A stretch of DNA of 64,000 nt from Argyresthia goedartella (GCA_949825045.1 OX463824.1:26334501-26398500); one strand, 5' to 3'; shown: positions 1-10,973, counted from the first letter of the stretch. Numbers and translations are program-made. Notes: a model not told the origin generated them from the letters alone.

Positions 1-2
1 AC

Positions 3-345
3 TTCTTTTCAGGCGTCCCTCAAGGTGTTATACTTTCTCCTCTACTATTCTCGATTTTCATTAACTCCATCTCAGACGACCCGTCTTCCTCATATCATTT
101 TTATGCTGATGATCTCAAGATTTATCCGCACTTCTCTCCTAACGATGTAAACTCTGCTGTGGACGCTGATCTTGATGATATAAAAAGCGGGGCTTTATCC
201 TTCGGACTCATGGTTAACCCGAATAAGTTTCAGAGTGTTGCAGCAACAGCCCGTTTGACCTGTCACTTACAATGGTAACACAATCGTATATTGCAATAAA
301 GCTAAAAACCCGGGTCTTATCTTTGACAATCAGCTGACCTTGTTT
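3..345 (+). pseudogene. Non-LTR retrotransposon reverse transcriptase fragment
   Basis: The sequence translates to a reverse transcriptase fragment with the motif GVPQG followed by ILSPLLFSIFIN, and then the catalytic box FYADDLKIY about 35 residues later. This is the palm domain of a LINE reverse transcriptase, the enzyme that copies LINE RNA at the target site. The fragment is cut by the window edge on the left. It meets a stop codon near 270, after which a degraded continuation resembling the following LGVIFDNQLT block can be read to about 345. It is a decayed partial copy of the CR1/Jockey-like group; I cannot place the family further. Confidence 0.8.
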
Positions 346-593
346 ATTTATTTAGCATGTTTTCACTGTGACAATAGATTGGCTTATAATTAAAACCTTT
401 ACGGCCTTACTAATAAAAAAAGTTTTTTACGGTTCAACTTATTCAGTGTTTTGTCCTTTTCATACGTCGAGTAAATGTCAAATGTCAAAGCAAGACAAAG
501 CACTTTATAAGTTAAACCGTGAATAACTTCTTTTATTAAGTAAGGCGCTTAGGGTACATAGGGTGACTCTTAATTGATTGAACATACTTGACA
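346..593. other. No gene recognised
   Basis: AT-rich sequence between a LINE fragment and a SINE body. I see no open frame, RNA gene or clear repeat in it. Confidence 0.4.
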
Positions 594-745
594 TAGTGTC
601 ACGCCTTTTCCCATACGGGGTGGCAGAGGAACAATCGTGCCCGTGCTTAGCCAGTTATTCAATAGTTATTTAATATTGACAGGGGGCTAGCCCATCATCG
701 CAGCTTTGGTAATTGAAGGCTTCCTCATGATATTTTCACAGACGC
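594..745 (-). mobile_element. SINE A body fragment (tRNA head missing)
   Basis: This carries the block GTCACGCCTTTTCCCATACG, then the words GCCAGTTATTCAATA and GGGGGCTAGCCCATC, and a closing TTCCTCATGATATTTTC. The same block recurs at 45690-45838, in the units at 63.4-63.95 kb and in a headed copy at 56946-57225, which sets the orientation as minus here. The tRNA-like head is missing, so this is a truncated, non-coding short interspersed element. Confidence 0.75.
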
Positions 746-1770
746 TAAACTTATGTGAAATAGTTCGAAATACAGCCTAGCCGCTCATGCTTCGGCCATT
801 GGGAGCGCTAGGCCCTATCACACAAAACATATAAATATATAATTGTAACTGATTCTACAACTTGACACAGACAGAGTTTTAACAGACACAAGTATGCGTA
901 CTATAAAGGCTATCTATCCTGATAGACAAAATAATAGAATACTTTGTAATTAATACATAAGTAATGCAACTTTCATTGCAATATGTCAACTTGTTGACAA
1001 CTTGACAATTTTGTAGAATTGTACACCTGTCACGTTTTGTGGTATACCTGGGTGCGAACAAAGAGGTTTGTTAGCGTCGAGTAGTTTGGCTTTACGCCGC
1101 CCGCCTAAAGCCGCCGCCCGCCCTGCGCCGCCGCCACCCTAGTGAAGTGTTTTTCATTTCCTGCCGGCTTTCAGGCGATGGCTATGGTTCCTAATTTTTG
1201 TTTTTGTCAAGGCGTTAATACACTACTCTTGGTGAGGACTGAAATACGTCCGTAACTGGTTTTTCAGCCGAAACAAAAACCCAACCTTCGGCTTCTGTAC
1301 TTGTTATGGCTGAAATTGAAACCGAAACCAAACCTTTCAACACTTTTGCTCCGAGACCGTGAAAAATGCATCCCTTTGGCTCAAAATTAATTTACCATTG
1401 TGAATCGCGATTTTGAACCTTATGCCATGTAAATAAGGGCAAAAACGTGTCAAAAACCACTCGAATTGAGAAGTTCTCTGTGAGAGAACAGGTTCTTGTG
1501 TATGTTCACAATTTCCTGAAATTAACAGCTTTACTTTCATAGGATTTTTATCATCAACGCAATTATGATCGTACTCAAAACCTTTTACATGTTTTTTTTG
1601 TCCTTGGTAAACAAAACCTTTTACATGTAAGTCGCAGCTCGTCGGCTTACTGAACGTCGTATTAGCTTTAAATAGTGCTCGACCAAAACTACATTTTGGC
1701 CGAAACTTGGCAGAAATTGAAACCTAATCTGAACTGGTCGTTGTCTAAGAATAACTAGCTAAAGGCGTAA
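746..1770. other. Gene-free stretch with a short GC-rich patch
   Basis: No coding frame with family resemblance is visible. A short CCGCC-rich patch lies at about 1090-1140 in otherwise AT-rich sequence. I could not link the patch to a promoter or exon. Confidence 0.35.
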
Positions 1771-1823
1771 ACTTCACGTCAACAACTGTGCTTCTGCTAC
1801 CCTAAATGGGGAAAGGCGTTATG
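1771..1823 (+). repeat. SINE A body fragment
   Basis: A short degraded match to the end of the SINE A body: an ACTGTGCTTCTGC-like word followed by CCCTAAATGGGGAAAGGCGT. It corresponds to the GTGCCTCTGCCACCC...ATGGGAAAA...GCGTGACGC end of the headed copy at 56946. Confidence 0.5.
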
Positions 1824-1828
1824 CTTTT

Positions 1829-2275
1829 TAGCGTTCCGTACCCGAATGATGTAAAACAGACCCTATTACGTCCGTCCGTTCGACAGCTGGCTGAATCTCA
1901 AGAACCATAGAAGGTTTTTTTTTTACAGAATATGTATTTTTGTGGCCGCTACTGCAACAAAAAATGAACTACATGAGATTTCATGAATTATAGGGGGTCC
2001 CCATACAAGAGACGTGTTCTAACACCACCCGAGGTATGACAAACCACAACATGATTGATAAGGATCGCAGATTTCGCGGCTTATCACATGGTTGTGGTGG
2101 CGCAAATGGTTTGATATCGGTTCGCAATATTAGGGATTTGGGTTCGAGTCCACGTTCGGACATAATTTTCTTTTTCTTTTCTTTTATGTTTTATTATTTT
2201 TTGTGGTTAAGTTTTCTTTTACGATGAAACGGAACCCTTCGTGTGTGACTCCGACCCGCACTTAACCGTTTTTTT
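1829..2275 (+). repeat. TCCGTC-rich interspersed repeat (repeat R), divergent copy
   Basis: The copy starts with GCGTTCCGTACCC, passes through a TCCGTCCGTTCG stretch and an AACCATAGAAGG word, and closes with CGGAACCCTTCGTG and GACTCCGACCCGCACTT. The same start, middle and end blocks recur at 3905-4172 (middle and end), 4917-5012 (start) and near 41030-41060 (end). No coding frame or terminal inverted repeats were seen, so the class is unknown. A tRNA-like segment sits inside this copy near 2086-2160. Confidence 0.6.
2086..2160 (+). repeat. tRNA-like SINE head
   Basis: The segment holds a good polymerase III A box (TGGCGCAAATGG) and, 39 bases on, a perfect B box (GGTTCGAGTCC), followed soon after by T-runs. 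The arms expected of a working tRNA do not pair (the T stem TTGGG faces CCACG), so I read it as the head of a SINE or a tRNA pseudogene, not a tRNA gene. Confidence 0.55.
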
Positions 2276-2599
2276 TTTTTAACTTTATCTCGGTTCGTTC
2301 TTATTCGGATAATTAACGCCAAACAAATTAATTATCGTCGAGTCATCAAAACGTCTAGAAATCATGCTATAACATGGCCTTAAAAATTACATCTTCAGAT
2401 TGTAATGACAGGTAAAATCTCATTTTAAAGGGTTACTAGGCACAAAATTCTAAAGAACGTACACCATGAAACCGATTTGATCAGAGCAACTTAATTTTTG
2501 AAATCTGCCAAAATTTTGGACCGGGCGGTCAAATGGAGTGAAAAAAATTGCTCAGATCAAATCAAATTTATAGAGAAAGTTGCTCTCCTCTTCAATATT

Positions 2600-3140
2600 T
2601 TATGTAATCCTCGCTATGCTTGCTTCTTGCGTTCTTCTTGGATCAATTCGTTTTTCTGTCTTGGGATAGGCCACGGAGATCTCACACTCGGCCACTACTT
2701 ACAACTCCGCAACACGACACAGCCGCTTATGAGAATGGGTTCAGACTACGAGCTATCAGCCTCTGGAACAAACACCTCAGCGCCATCAGAGACAGTCCGT
2801 CAATTCACACTTTTAAAAGTCGTTTGAAAGAACACTATCTTTCTCTGCCGTGATAAGTATTAGTATTTATTGGTATCTACACATGTATGTACAATTGTAC
2901 ATGTTACATATTTATGTTTAGCATTACTTTTACTATTATTTAGATATTGGTAAGTAGTTTATAATTTATATTAACATATTTATTGTTGTGTTCGTAGTTC
3001 TACATGTATAGTTTATTTTTTCCTCTCCATTCTAGCTTGTTGGAAGAAATCTCTTGTTAAAAATAAGCTCGCCTTTGTACATGTTCTTTCCTATATTTTT
3101 GTTTTGCACTGTGTTGTGCAATAAAGTATATTGATAGGTG
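2600..3140 (+). pseudogene. LINE C-terminus and 3' untranslated region (family L-a)
   Basis: The frame ending at 2853 gives the typical C-terminal tail of a LINE ORF2: YENGFRLRAISLWNKHL, then FKSRLKEHYLSLP and a stop. It is followed by a 3' region with the conserved block GGAAGAAATCTCTTG...AAGCTCGCCTTTGTAC and a GCAATAAAGTATATTGA end. The same tail and 3' block occur on the minus strand at 5025-5470, and the 3' block alone at 28872-28966 and 38885-39005. Only the last 80 or so residues remain, so this is a 5'-truncated dead copy. Confidence 0.8.
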
Positions 3141-3456
3141 ATTAGTCCTGCACAATCTCCTTAAATATCACAAACAATTTTCTGCTTTTACTGTGATTCT
3201 GGACAGTGAACTTCAGCGCTCACTTAGAATTGTTTCTCGGTAAGACGTATTACCCTATATTATTATTAATTAATTTCATATTTTATAATTTTATTTTATA
3301 TTTTTATATTTTAGCTTTTCGTTTGCTGATAAACATTACAGTTACTGCTGAAATATTACGTTTAGTTTAGTAACTTGGCATTAATTTAGTTTAATTTCAT
3401 CATAAACATACTTTTAGAGCACAACACATACATACATATACACAACACATGCATAT

Positions 3457-3467
3457 CCACACACACA

Positions 3468-3532
<65 letters not shown>
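3457..3532. repeat. (CA)n microsatellite
   Basis: About 37 CA units with a single interruption (ATACAC) near 3472. The apparent cysteine-valine frame across it on the minus strand is an artefact of the repeat. Confidence 0.97.
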
Positions 3533-3536
<4 letters not shown>

Positions 3537-3689
3537 AGACATACAACATAGACGAATACTGGAAAGTAGTCAAATAAAATTAGTGTGAGATAGGATAATA
3601 GAAAATTCCTGAAGATGAGCTGAAGCTTCCACTCACAATGTAAAATGGGTTCTGGCAGAATTACCAGCGTTGCAGTTATCTGCAACAAA

Positions 3690-3838
3690 TGCTGAGCCAG
3701 GGCCTATTCACTGTGGAATATGCACATGTATAGTTTATTTCTACCTTTTATATCTTAAGTTTTGTTACAATCTGTATTGCTTGTATTTGTGTGTATTGTT
3801 ACAGTGAATAAATGGATTATCTATCTATCTATTAATCC
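3690..3838 (+). repeat. Probable LINE 3' end with (ATCT)n tail
   Basis: AT-rich sequence ending in GTGAATAAATGGATTATC and then ATCTATCTATCTA, the layout of a LINE 3' end with a short tandem tail. No coding portion is left, so the family cannot be named. Confidence 0.45.
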
Positions 3839-3904
3839 TTTCGATTATTTCTAAGGGTATTACGGATAAAGGGTATTTGTCTAACAGCGCTTTGATAAAA
3901 ATAC

Positions 3905-4172
3905 ATGCAAGTTCCGTGCCCCTTAGGTAGCCATGCGTGATCCTATCCCAAAGCCTCCGCTCTGTCCGTCCGTCCGTCTGTCCGTCCGGCAGCGGGCTGT
4001 TTCTCATGAACCGTAAAAGGTATAGAGCTGAAATTTTCACAAAATGTGTATTTCTATTGCCGTTACAGCAAAAAATAAGTACTCACTACTAAATACATTA
4101 GTTTTTAATTGCCTGTGGTCTCTTTTAAATAATGGTACCGAACCTTTCGTCTATGGGTCCAATTCGCACTTT
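3905..4172 (+). repeat. Repeat R copy
   Basis: Contains CTGTCCGTCCGTCCGTCTG, TCATGAACCGTAAAAGG, AGCTGAAATTTTCACA and, at the end, ACCGAACCTTTCG and CAATTCGCACTT. These blocks appear in the same order as in the copy at 1829-2275. No coding function is visible. Confidence 0.65.
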
Positions 4173-4635
4173 TAATTTAAACTAGTTGAGAAAATAAATA
4201 GCTCCTGGAGGTAATGCTGCTGAGAGGGATTTCCACGAAGTTTTGTTTATTATTCAACAATCATTTTCTTTAATGCTTTGCTAAGTATTATAAGTTGTTT
4301 GTGAGGCAGAACAGAAAATAAATAGACCTAGAGCATTTATTTCTGACCCTAAAGGCTCGCTACTATTGTATGGAAATCTTTATTACTCTAAAAATTACTA
4401 ATTGGATCATGAGTAATACTATTTTTTATTACAACATCCGTGATCGGCTATTTATAACAATAGAAAAAACACAGAAGAAAAATAAAAACTATTAATAATT
4501 ACAAATATATTCCGTGATGATATTTTGCAGTACAAAGTCGACACTCACTATTTGGGTCTCACTTTAACATAGCCCAGAATTTGGCGCACTATATTGCACA
4601 ATAGTACATTCTTTATTGCTTAAGAATTAAGGCCG
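4173..4635. other. No gene recognised
   Basis: AT-rich sequence without a family-like frame or clear repeat boundary. Confidence 0.35.
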
Positions 4636-4637
4636 TA

Positions 4638-4800
4638 TGAATGCAAGCCGCCACGGAAATTTCACATGGCTATCATGACATATCCCAACTACACCCAACC
4701 ACATTCCGACTTCATGTCACTATGAGGCAAACTCAACTAGATATGTTAAGGAGGACTGTGCAAGCCATCCCGGAAATTTCACATGGCTAGCCGATCGAGC
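4638..4800 (+). repeat. Tandem duplication, period about 119 bp
   Basis: The word GGAAATTTCACATGGCTA preceded by GCAAGCC occurs at about 4642 and again at about 4761, giving one diverged tandem duplication with a period near 119 bp. Confidence 0.6.
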
Positions 4801-4916
4801 AATGGGCCGTGCTAAAAAAAATACGTACTACTATTTATTTTGTGAAATTTCAGGCTATTTTAAGAAACTTATTAGAATATTTCGTGTGATGGATGTGTTA
4901 TTTTCTTCTATTATTA

Positions 4917-5012
4917 GGGTTCCGAACCTTAAAAGGAAGAAAGGAACCCTCATAGGATCACTTTGTTGTCCCTCTGTCCGTCTGTCACAATCCTTTTTTT
5001 CAGGAACACATA
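4917..5012 (+). repeat. Repeat R 5' end fragment
   Basis: Begins AGGGTTCCGAACCTTAAAAG and continues through GGAACCCTCATAGGATC to CTCTGTCCGTCTGTC, which matches the opening of repeat R. It is truncated after about 90 bp, next to the 3' end of a LINE. Confidence 0.6.
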
Positions 5013-5024
5013 ATTTCTTTAATT

Positions 5025-5470
5025 TCTTTATTGCACACAAATCATACAAAAACAAGAGTTACATAAAATAAGTGTACAAAGGCGAGCTTATCTCTAATAA
5101 GAGATCTCTTCCAGCAAACCAGGCAAACAAGGGAAAAGTTGATGGTTGAGCAGGGGTAGACCTATGTGTACAATATATAAAATAATAAATAAAATAAATT
5201 AAATAATAACTATAATAATATACTAAATACTTATTATATACTACAAATACTATTTTATACACTATAATAATACATACTTACATGCATACTACCTATAACT
5301 CTAAAGGGAGAGGTAATGCTTCTTCACACGACTTTTAAAGATATTCAGATTAGGACTGTCCCTGTTGGTGCAGGGGAGTGCATTCCACAACCGAATGGCC
5401 CGGGCTCTAAACCCGTTCTCATAGAAAGCGGTGTTATGCTGTGGAGTTGTGAGCATGGAACTGCGTGAGT
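5025..5470 (-). pseudogene. LINE C-terminus and 3' untranslated region (family L-a), minus strand
   Basis: On the minus strand this reads FYENGFRARAIRLWNALPC, then RDSPNLNIFKSRVKKHYLSL and a stop at 5301-5303, the C-terminal tail of a LINE ORF2. Downstream is the same GGAAGAGATCTCTTATTAG...AAGCTCGCCTTTGTAC block as in the copy at 2600-3140. It is 5' truncated. It lies head to head with the start of the plus-strand LINE that begins near 5475. Confidence 0.8.
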
Positions 5471-5604
5471 TCTCCGAGGTCTGCTGGAAGAAAGAAATTG
5501 AAAACTGTCTCTATTTTCACATAGGTGCGTTTGGGATCCGTTGAAAAAAGGTCGATCAAGGCAAAAAAGAGTTGGGTAATCTGACAACTGACAGTCAACG
5601 AAAT

Positions 5605-6283
5605 GCAAACTATCCTAAACATGAAGGCCCAACAGCTAGTTAAGAATGAGATTGAGATTGTGGGAATTCCGAAAGTGGAAAACGAAAGCCATTAACATAT
5701 TGCCGCGGTACTTTCCAGCAAGATAGGCATTGAACTAAAGGAGACCGACGTAGACGACACTTACCGCACAGAACCGCGTTAACAAACACAATCCTCCGAA
5801 AACACTGACTCTAAACCTAAGGAACGTCGCCCCATTGTGGTACGTCTGTTGGGCATATCGAAGCGGGATGAAATTTTGAATGCAGCTAAAATTAGAAAAT
5901 CCAACAAAGTGAGCTCCAATGTATTTGTACCTGGTACTTCGAAGGACGTCTTTGTTAATGAGCGGCTCACCCGAAAAAACAGGCAGTTATTTCATGAAAC
6001 CAGGCAACAGGCCTACGACTACGAGTTTGTCGGGATCAGCGGTGGAACTATTCTCTTACGAAAAGCAGAAAAGAAACCAGCCATTCCTATCAAGAACATC
6101 CATGACCTGGACGAGAAAGTGGGACCTAAGTGCCCCACCCCCACTAAGCAACGGCAACAGCCTTCATCCCACCAGAGATTCATGACGAAAAGCTGGAAAA
6201 TGCATGCAATGCACACCCCTACAAATTCAAGTCCTAACTCTTTTTATAGTGATGACTCTGCCAACACCAAAAATACCCCCTAA
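5605..6283 (+). pseudogene. LINE 1 ORF1 protein remnant
   Basis: This encodes the RNA-binding ORF1 protein that coats LINE RNA. It starts with the diagnostic words IEIVGIPKVENES and, after a stop near 5694, KIGIELKETDVDDTYRTEPR. It then runs open from 5837 to 6283 with RPIVVRLLGISKRDEILNAA, VFVNERLTRKNRQLFHETRQ and GGTILLRKAEKKP. This pattern (VGIP, D-Y-R, RPIVVR, LT..N..LF..R) is that of the RRM-like region and C-terminal domain of insect LINE ORF1 proteins. The N-terminal part (5475-5605) is lysine- and glutamate-rich and probably the remnant of a coiled coil. At least two in-frame stops disable it. Confidence 0.75.
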
Positions 6284-6559
6284 TATATTTTTTACATGCT
6301 ATCTATATCTACCTCACATAATATTACTAATACCTACTTTTTCTACACTTTATAATTTTTTACTGTTAATAAGCGCATTTCATTCCTAGAGACAAAGCAT
6401 AATATATAATCAACACTCAAAATTTAAGCTATTATAATTTCCAAGTTATATACAAAATACAAAATACAAACTAAGCGTTACTGAACACTTCAGTGACTCT
6501 GGTACGCTAGAACAACTCGCAGTTTTTATTTACCACAGGCCTTGAAAAGGACCTAGAAG
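6284..6559 (+). other. LINE 1 inter-ORF region
   Basis: AT-rich spacer between ORF1 and ORF2 of LINE 1, with no other feature seen. Confidence 0.5.
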
Positions 6560-7079
6560 AATCTTTAGTTAGGAAATGTCATGTTGTTGATTCCTTAGAA
6601 CTATGTAAAAAAAAAGGTACTAATGAACATAATGTAAACATTATTGCTTTAACTATACGTAGCATAATGCGTAATTTTTAAGAATTTTTCATATCTTTTA
6701 AACGATTAAATATGGACGTTGATATAATAATTTTAAGGGAGTGCTGGCTACTAGAAGATACTCTAATTGGTACAACTGAAGGTGAACCTCTTTTCGCTCT
6801 AATTTCTTTATAAACAAGGCCGGCGGAGTAGTTCTATATGTAAAATCATGCTGAAATGCGTCCATGTACGAACCACATTTTAAAGAAACAAATTGTATCA
6901 TTTGTGCCACACAAATTCACAGTAGTAGAAATCTAAAGATCACCTGCGCTCAGACGTATAAAATCCTTCATCTCTGATTTAGACACGACATGACAACATA
7001 AAAGACAAAAATTGTGTGATTGTGGGCGATGTTAACATCAATACGATGCCTGACATGACGACTCCAGCAGAACTCTAAG
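6560..7079 (+). pseudogene. LINE 1 ORF2 endonuclease domain, N-terminal part
   Basis: Degraded apurinic-type endonuclease, the enzyme that nicks the target for LINE integration. Readable blocks are VNIIALTIRSIMRNF, NMDVDIIILRECWLLEDTL (the D-I-I-hydrophobic-x-E-C-W-L motif) and, near 7015-7050, CVIVGDVNINTM, the G-D-hydrophobic-N motif. Stops and frame changes separate them. The reading is interrupted at 7079 by the left LTR of BEL copy 1 and continues at 14773. Confidence 0.75.
7075..7079. repeat. Target site duplication of BEL copy 1 (CTAAG)
   Basis: CTAAG at 7075-7079, directly before the TG of the left LTR, is repeated at 14773-14777, directly after the CA of the right LTR. A 5-bp duplication is usual for BEL/Pao integration. 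Confidence 0.93.
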
Positions 7080-7616
7080 TGTTTAATTCCACGCCTCAAC
7101 CGAACGGCGTGGAATCATGAGGGGCTGGGTTTTCGCCAGCACGGGAGAGAAAATCTTGATTGTTACCTTACCTTGTCGTCGTAGACCGGAAATCGAAAGC
7201 TCGATTCGAGGCAGGAATACGGGATAGGAGCACAAGTTTGGGTAGGATCGGGACTGAATCTCACTATTCGCTGCCCGACGCTGTCGCCGGCGTGCTGCCT
7301 GCCGACACGAGGAGTCGCCGTCCGATACGACGATGTCCAATCACAACACGGATCACTCAACCGCTGACGCGAATCTACTTATTTCCCGACGATGTGGTAG
7401 ATTAACACTCCGACCAGGCTCGACACCTGTATTAGACAATTGTTACACCGAAATACAATCAATGGCCCGACGCCTGAGCAGACATGTTTTTTCTCCCGAC
7501 GAGAAAAGATAACCTCCAATTTTTCATCTCGTTGGTACGAGTGACAGCTGCGGTTCCGTTTCCGTTCCGAGTCGCGCAACAAAAGGAGGTGCGTTCCGAA
7601 GCATAAATATTAAACA
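7080..7616 (-). repeat. BEL copy 1, left (3') long terminal repeat
   Basis: 537 bp, starting TGTTTAATTCCACGCC and ending GCATAAATATTAAACA on the plus strand. It is about 99% identical by eye to the right LTR. It sits downstream of integrase in the coding direction, so it is the 3' LTR. Confidence 0.95.
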
Positions 7617-7647
7617 GTCACCCGCCCGGACAGGCCCGAACCTGTCC

Positions 7648-9084
7648 CTAATCAATAGGAAGGCGAGAAAGTGTTGCGACCGCTCTCTTGAGGACCGAGT
7701 CCCCCACCTTGACTTCTGCTGATCGAGGCGTGCCATCCCGACCCGTGTACAATTTGACGATCCGTCCTCGTCTCCATCTCAATGATGGCAGGTTCGCATC
7801 CTTAATCAGCACCAAATCACCGACTTGAGGAGGGCTCGTCCGGTCAGTCCACTTAAGGCGCTGCTGCAAGATGTGCAAGTACTCAAGGGACCACCGTTTC
7901 CAAAAATCTTGAGCCATCTGCTGCAACATCTGCCACCTAGTTAACCGACTTAACTTAACATCACCGAATGGGTATTCTGGCAGGGCGTTAAGGGGCTGAC
8001 CTATCAGGAAGTGACCCGGAGTCAACGCTTCCAAATCATTTGGATCCGAACTGAGCGGGCACAACGGACGCGAGTTCAGTGTCATTTCAATCTTACAGAA
8101 CAGCGTCGCAAGCTCTTCAAAGCGTAGAGGGGTCTCACCGATGATCCTCGTCAGGTGCGACTTAGCCGATTTAACCGCAGCCTCAAATATTCCTCCCCAA
8201 TGAGGACATCCCGGCGGACTGAAAACCCATTCAATCCCTCGTCGGGAGCAAGCCGTACCGATGGCATCCTGGTTACCGTTCAGGAATTGAGTGACCTCCT
8301 GCAGATATCGCCTGGCTCCGACAAAATTTGTGCCGTTGTCCGAACGGATTAATGTCGGGAGGCCCCTTCGTGAGACGAACCGATGTAGACATGCGATAAA
8401 TGCCTCTGTAGTGAGGTCACTGACCACCTCCAAGTGGACTGCCTTCGTGGCCAAGCACACGAAGACGCACAGGTATGCCTTCACTAATCTGGCGTTCCGT
8501 AGCTGTGAAGACTTGACCATGAATGGTCCCGCGAAATCCGTTCCGACACCCGCAAAGGGCCGGATTTCGTTAACCCTATCCGAGGGCAAATCGCCCATCT
8601 GGGGCTGCATCGTAGCCGCCTTGGCCCGATAACAAGGCAGGCACCGAAATACGACGCTACGCACTAAGCGTCTTCCCGATAGAATCCAGAACTCGCGCTG
8701 GAGAAACGCCATCAAGGCGTGGCATCCGATATGCCCATTCCGAATGTGTCGATCCTGTATCAACAGTTCGACCAACTTCCCTTTCCTAGGGAGTAACAAC
8801 GGGTGGCGAGCCGCATAAGGCAGGTTGGCATTCCGCAGCCGACCTCCTACCCTCAGCAATCCTTGAGGGTCAATAAACGGGTTGAGCCGAGCAACAGCTC
8901 CCTTCAGTTGGACGCGTCCGCGTCTCAGAATGTCCAATTCGGACTTAAAGTGCACCGTCTGCACGTTCCGTACCAATGCGAAAAACGCATGGTTCCGTTC
9001 CCGTGGTGTCAGGACCTGTGTCCGCACTCGTTGCGCCTCAGAATTCCGACAATTCCGCGCAAATCGGCAGATCCAGGCGGTCAC
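7648..9084 (-). pseudogene. BEL copy 1 integrase and C-terminal domain
   Basis: This segment inserts the DNA copy into the genome. Residue numbers count from 9084. An H-H-C-C zinc-binding module is seen (H113 and H118, with CLPC at 148-151). The catalytic core follows, with D183 in VGTDFAGPF, D249 in SDNGTNFVGA and E301 in GGIFEAAVKSAK: a full DDE triad. The C-terminal part (WQMLQQMAQDFWKRWS, VGDLVLIKD, RWRRGRIVKLYTG) is the domain usually found after the integrase core in BEL/Pao elements. The segment is open to its natural stop at 7648, but it is separated from the upstream pol frame by a nonsense codon at 9094-9096. The Met at its start is not a true start. Confidence 0.93.
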
Positions 9085-9093
9085 ATTGACCAG

Positions 9094-10029
9094 CTAGTCG
9101 AGCGAGCTGTACCGTTCCAGCAGGCTGAACTCCTCTTCCGGCTCTGGTTGCGTCGTACAGACACCGACTGTCAAGGCGCCGTTCGCCGTGGTAACGCGTG
9201 GACTCATTGGCCAATCCGATTCGGCTTGAGTCAACCATTTTGGACCCCACCACAAGGGATGTACAACCAACTCCGGAGCGTGACACCCATGAGACGCACA
9301 GTCTGCTGGGTTCATTTCCCCTGGAACATGTCTCCAGATTAAGGGAACCTCCGAATTCAAAATCTGCGAAACCGAATTCGCCACAAAAATCTCCAGCTTG
9401 TGAACTGAAGCCTTCAGCCAGCATAACACGATCTGGCTGTCCGCCCAAGCGTAGACCGTATCTTCCAACGCTATTGACCCACGAAGAACCGTCATCGTGT
9501 GGTTGAGCAGACGAGTCAGGAGAGCCGCTCCCGAAAGCTCTAACTTGGGAATGGTCAGGCGAGTGCGCAACGGCGCAACCTTGCTCTTGGCCATGACCAA
9601 CCACGCATCAACCTCCCCCGAGGAGTCGACCGTACGCAGATATACCGCAGCTCCGTAGCCCTTCTCCGAGGCATCGCAAAACCCATGCAGGGTGGCGGTG
9701 TATCGTTTGGTGGGCACCAACCTCCGTGGCAGTGAAATCCGATTGATGCCAGGGAGGGTCGAAAAGAACGAGTCCCACTCTGAGCTCAATGACCCGCCCA
9801 TCGGGTCGTCCCATTTCAGCTCAGCAGACCACAATTGCTGCATAAAACACTTGAGCTGAAATGTTACCGGGGTGATCCACCCGTTTGGATCAAATGTCCT
9901 AGCCACCGTTGAAAGGACGTTCCGTTTCGTCCAGACCTTCGGGGAGTCCAACTCGACCCGATACAAAAACATGTCTGACACCGGCTGGTACTGGACGCCT
10001 AATACCGACAACATATTTGGATTTTCCAA
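9094..10029 (-). pseudogene. BEL copy 1 reverse transcriptase connection and RNase H
   Basis: The segment starts in the connection region of the BEL reverse transcriptase (VARTFDPNGWITPVTFQL, CFMQQLWSAELKWDD). It goes on to the RNase H fold that degrades the RNA template: HGFCDASEKGYGAAVYLRT holds the first catalytic Asp, IPKLELSGAALL the Glu and YAWADSQIVLCWL a further Asp. It is out of frame with the preceding palm domain because of a one-base loss near 10053 and ends at a TAG (9094-9096) where copy 2 has a lysine codon. Both breaks are defined by comparison with copy 2. Confidence 0.92.
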
Positions 10030-10877
10030 ATTTTCAAAAATGTGGGGATCCTGCGGTAGTCATCCGGAAGACCAGTCAGTAACTCTGGAGAGTTCGACAT
10101 CCATTTCCGGAGCTCGTAACCTCCACCCCGTAAGAGCTCAACTAGCTCGTCCCGTCGAGCGAGCGCCTCCTCTACGGAATCTGCACCGGTACAAATATCG
10201 TCCACGTAGAGGTCCTGCTTCAGGATCGCTGCTCCTCTAGGGAAATTTAGCCGTTCTCGATCCGCTAACTCCCGCAGAGTGCGAATCGCCAAATAAGGAC
10301 TAGACCGTAGCCCGTACGTGTTGGTGTTCAGCTCGTACACCCTGATGGGCTGATCTGGGCTCTCTCGCCACAGTATCAGCTGATACTGTCTATCGTCAGG
10401 GTGAATGACCGTCTGTCTGAACATCATCCGGATGTCAGCTACAAACACAACATTGTGTCGACGGAACCGTGTGATAACATCCGCGATGTCATGGTTCAAA
10501 TTCGGCCCTGAATGCAAACACTGGTTCAGGTTCATGCCGTTAGATGTTGATGCCGATCCATCGAACACTACCCGTATTTTGCCCTCCGGGGTCCTCAAGA
10601 CCGCGTGATGGGGCAGGAAGCAGTGGTCTTCACGCTTCCAGTCGATACCCGAAACCGACATGTGGCCGAGCGACTCGTATTCCCGCATGAAGTCGACGTA
10701 CTTCTGCCGGAAAATCCCGTCACGCTTCATGCGTCGTTCCATCGACAGAAGCCGCGTCTCGGCTGCATGGTGTGAACTGCCCAGCGGCGGGCGATCACTC
10801 CGAAATGAAAGACGTGTGAGAAATCCACCTGACCGAAGGCGACCAGTATTGTTCCGATAAAACTGTTCACACTCTTC
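10030..10877 (-). pseudogene. BEL copy 1 reverse transcriptase fingers and palm
   Basis: The polymerase copies element RNA to DNA in the particle. Visible motifs are HHAVLRTPEGKIRVVFDGSA, FVADIRMMFRQ with the first catalytic Asp, YGLRSSPYLAIRTL, and YVDDICTGADS with the catalytic aspartate pair. The 5' boundary is the junction with a LINE fragment at 10878; downstream a one-base loss near 10053 shifts the frame. Otherwise the domain is intact and very close to the copy 2 version. Confidence 0.93.
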
Positions 10878-10973
10878 AATAGTCAATAGTCAATAGTCAA
10901 AGTACTTTATAACTGTAGATATTTACATATACTTAGCAAACGTCATTTTTTGCCTCTTCTCTACATTGGACCA
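10878..10973 (-). mobile_element. LINE 2 family 3' end inserted in BEL copy 1 pol
   Basis: These 96 bp are missing from the matching position in BEL copy 2 (near 49752). On the minus strand they carry the 3' end of the LINE 2 family (TCCAATGTAGAGAAGAGGC, then ATATCTACAG) and a tail of three TTGACTA-type heptamers. The host bases CTTC are repeated on the far side (10974-10977), consistent with a very short target duplication. It is a severely 5'-truncated insertion that separates protease from reverse transcriptase. Confidence 0.9.

Noticed and set aside
1081..1145. GC-rich patch as a promoter or CpG island
   Set aside because: It is only about 60 bases long, made of CCGCC repeats, and no gene starts nearby.
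2086..2160. Possible tRNA gene with good A and B boxes
   Set aside because: The T stem and acceptor stem do not pair and the 3' end is wrong; a SINE head explains it better.
3386..3688. A minus-strand frame rich in Cys and Val over the CA repeat
   Set aside because: It is the translation of the (CA)n microsatellite, with no other protein-like content.
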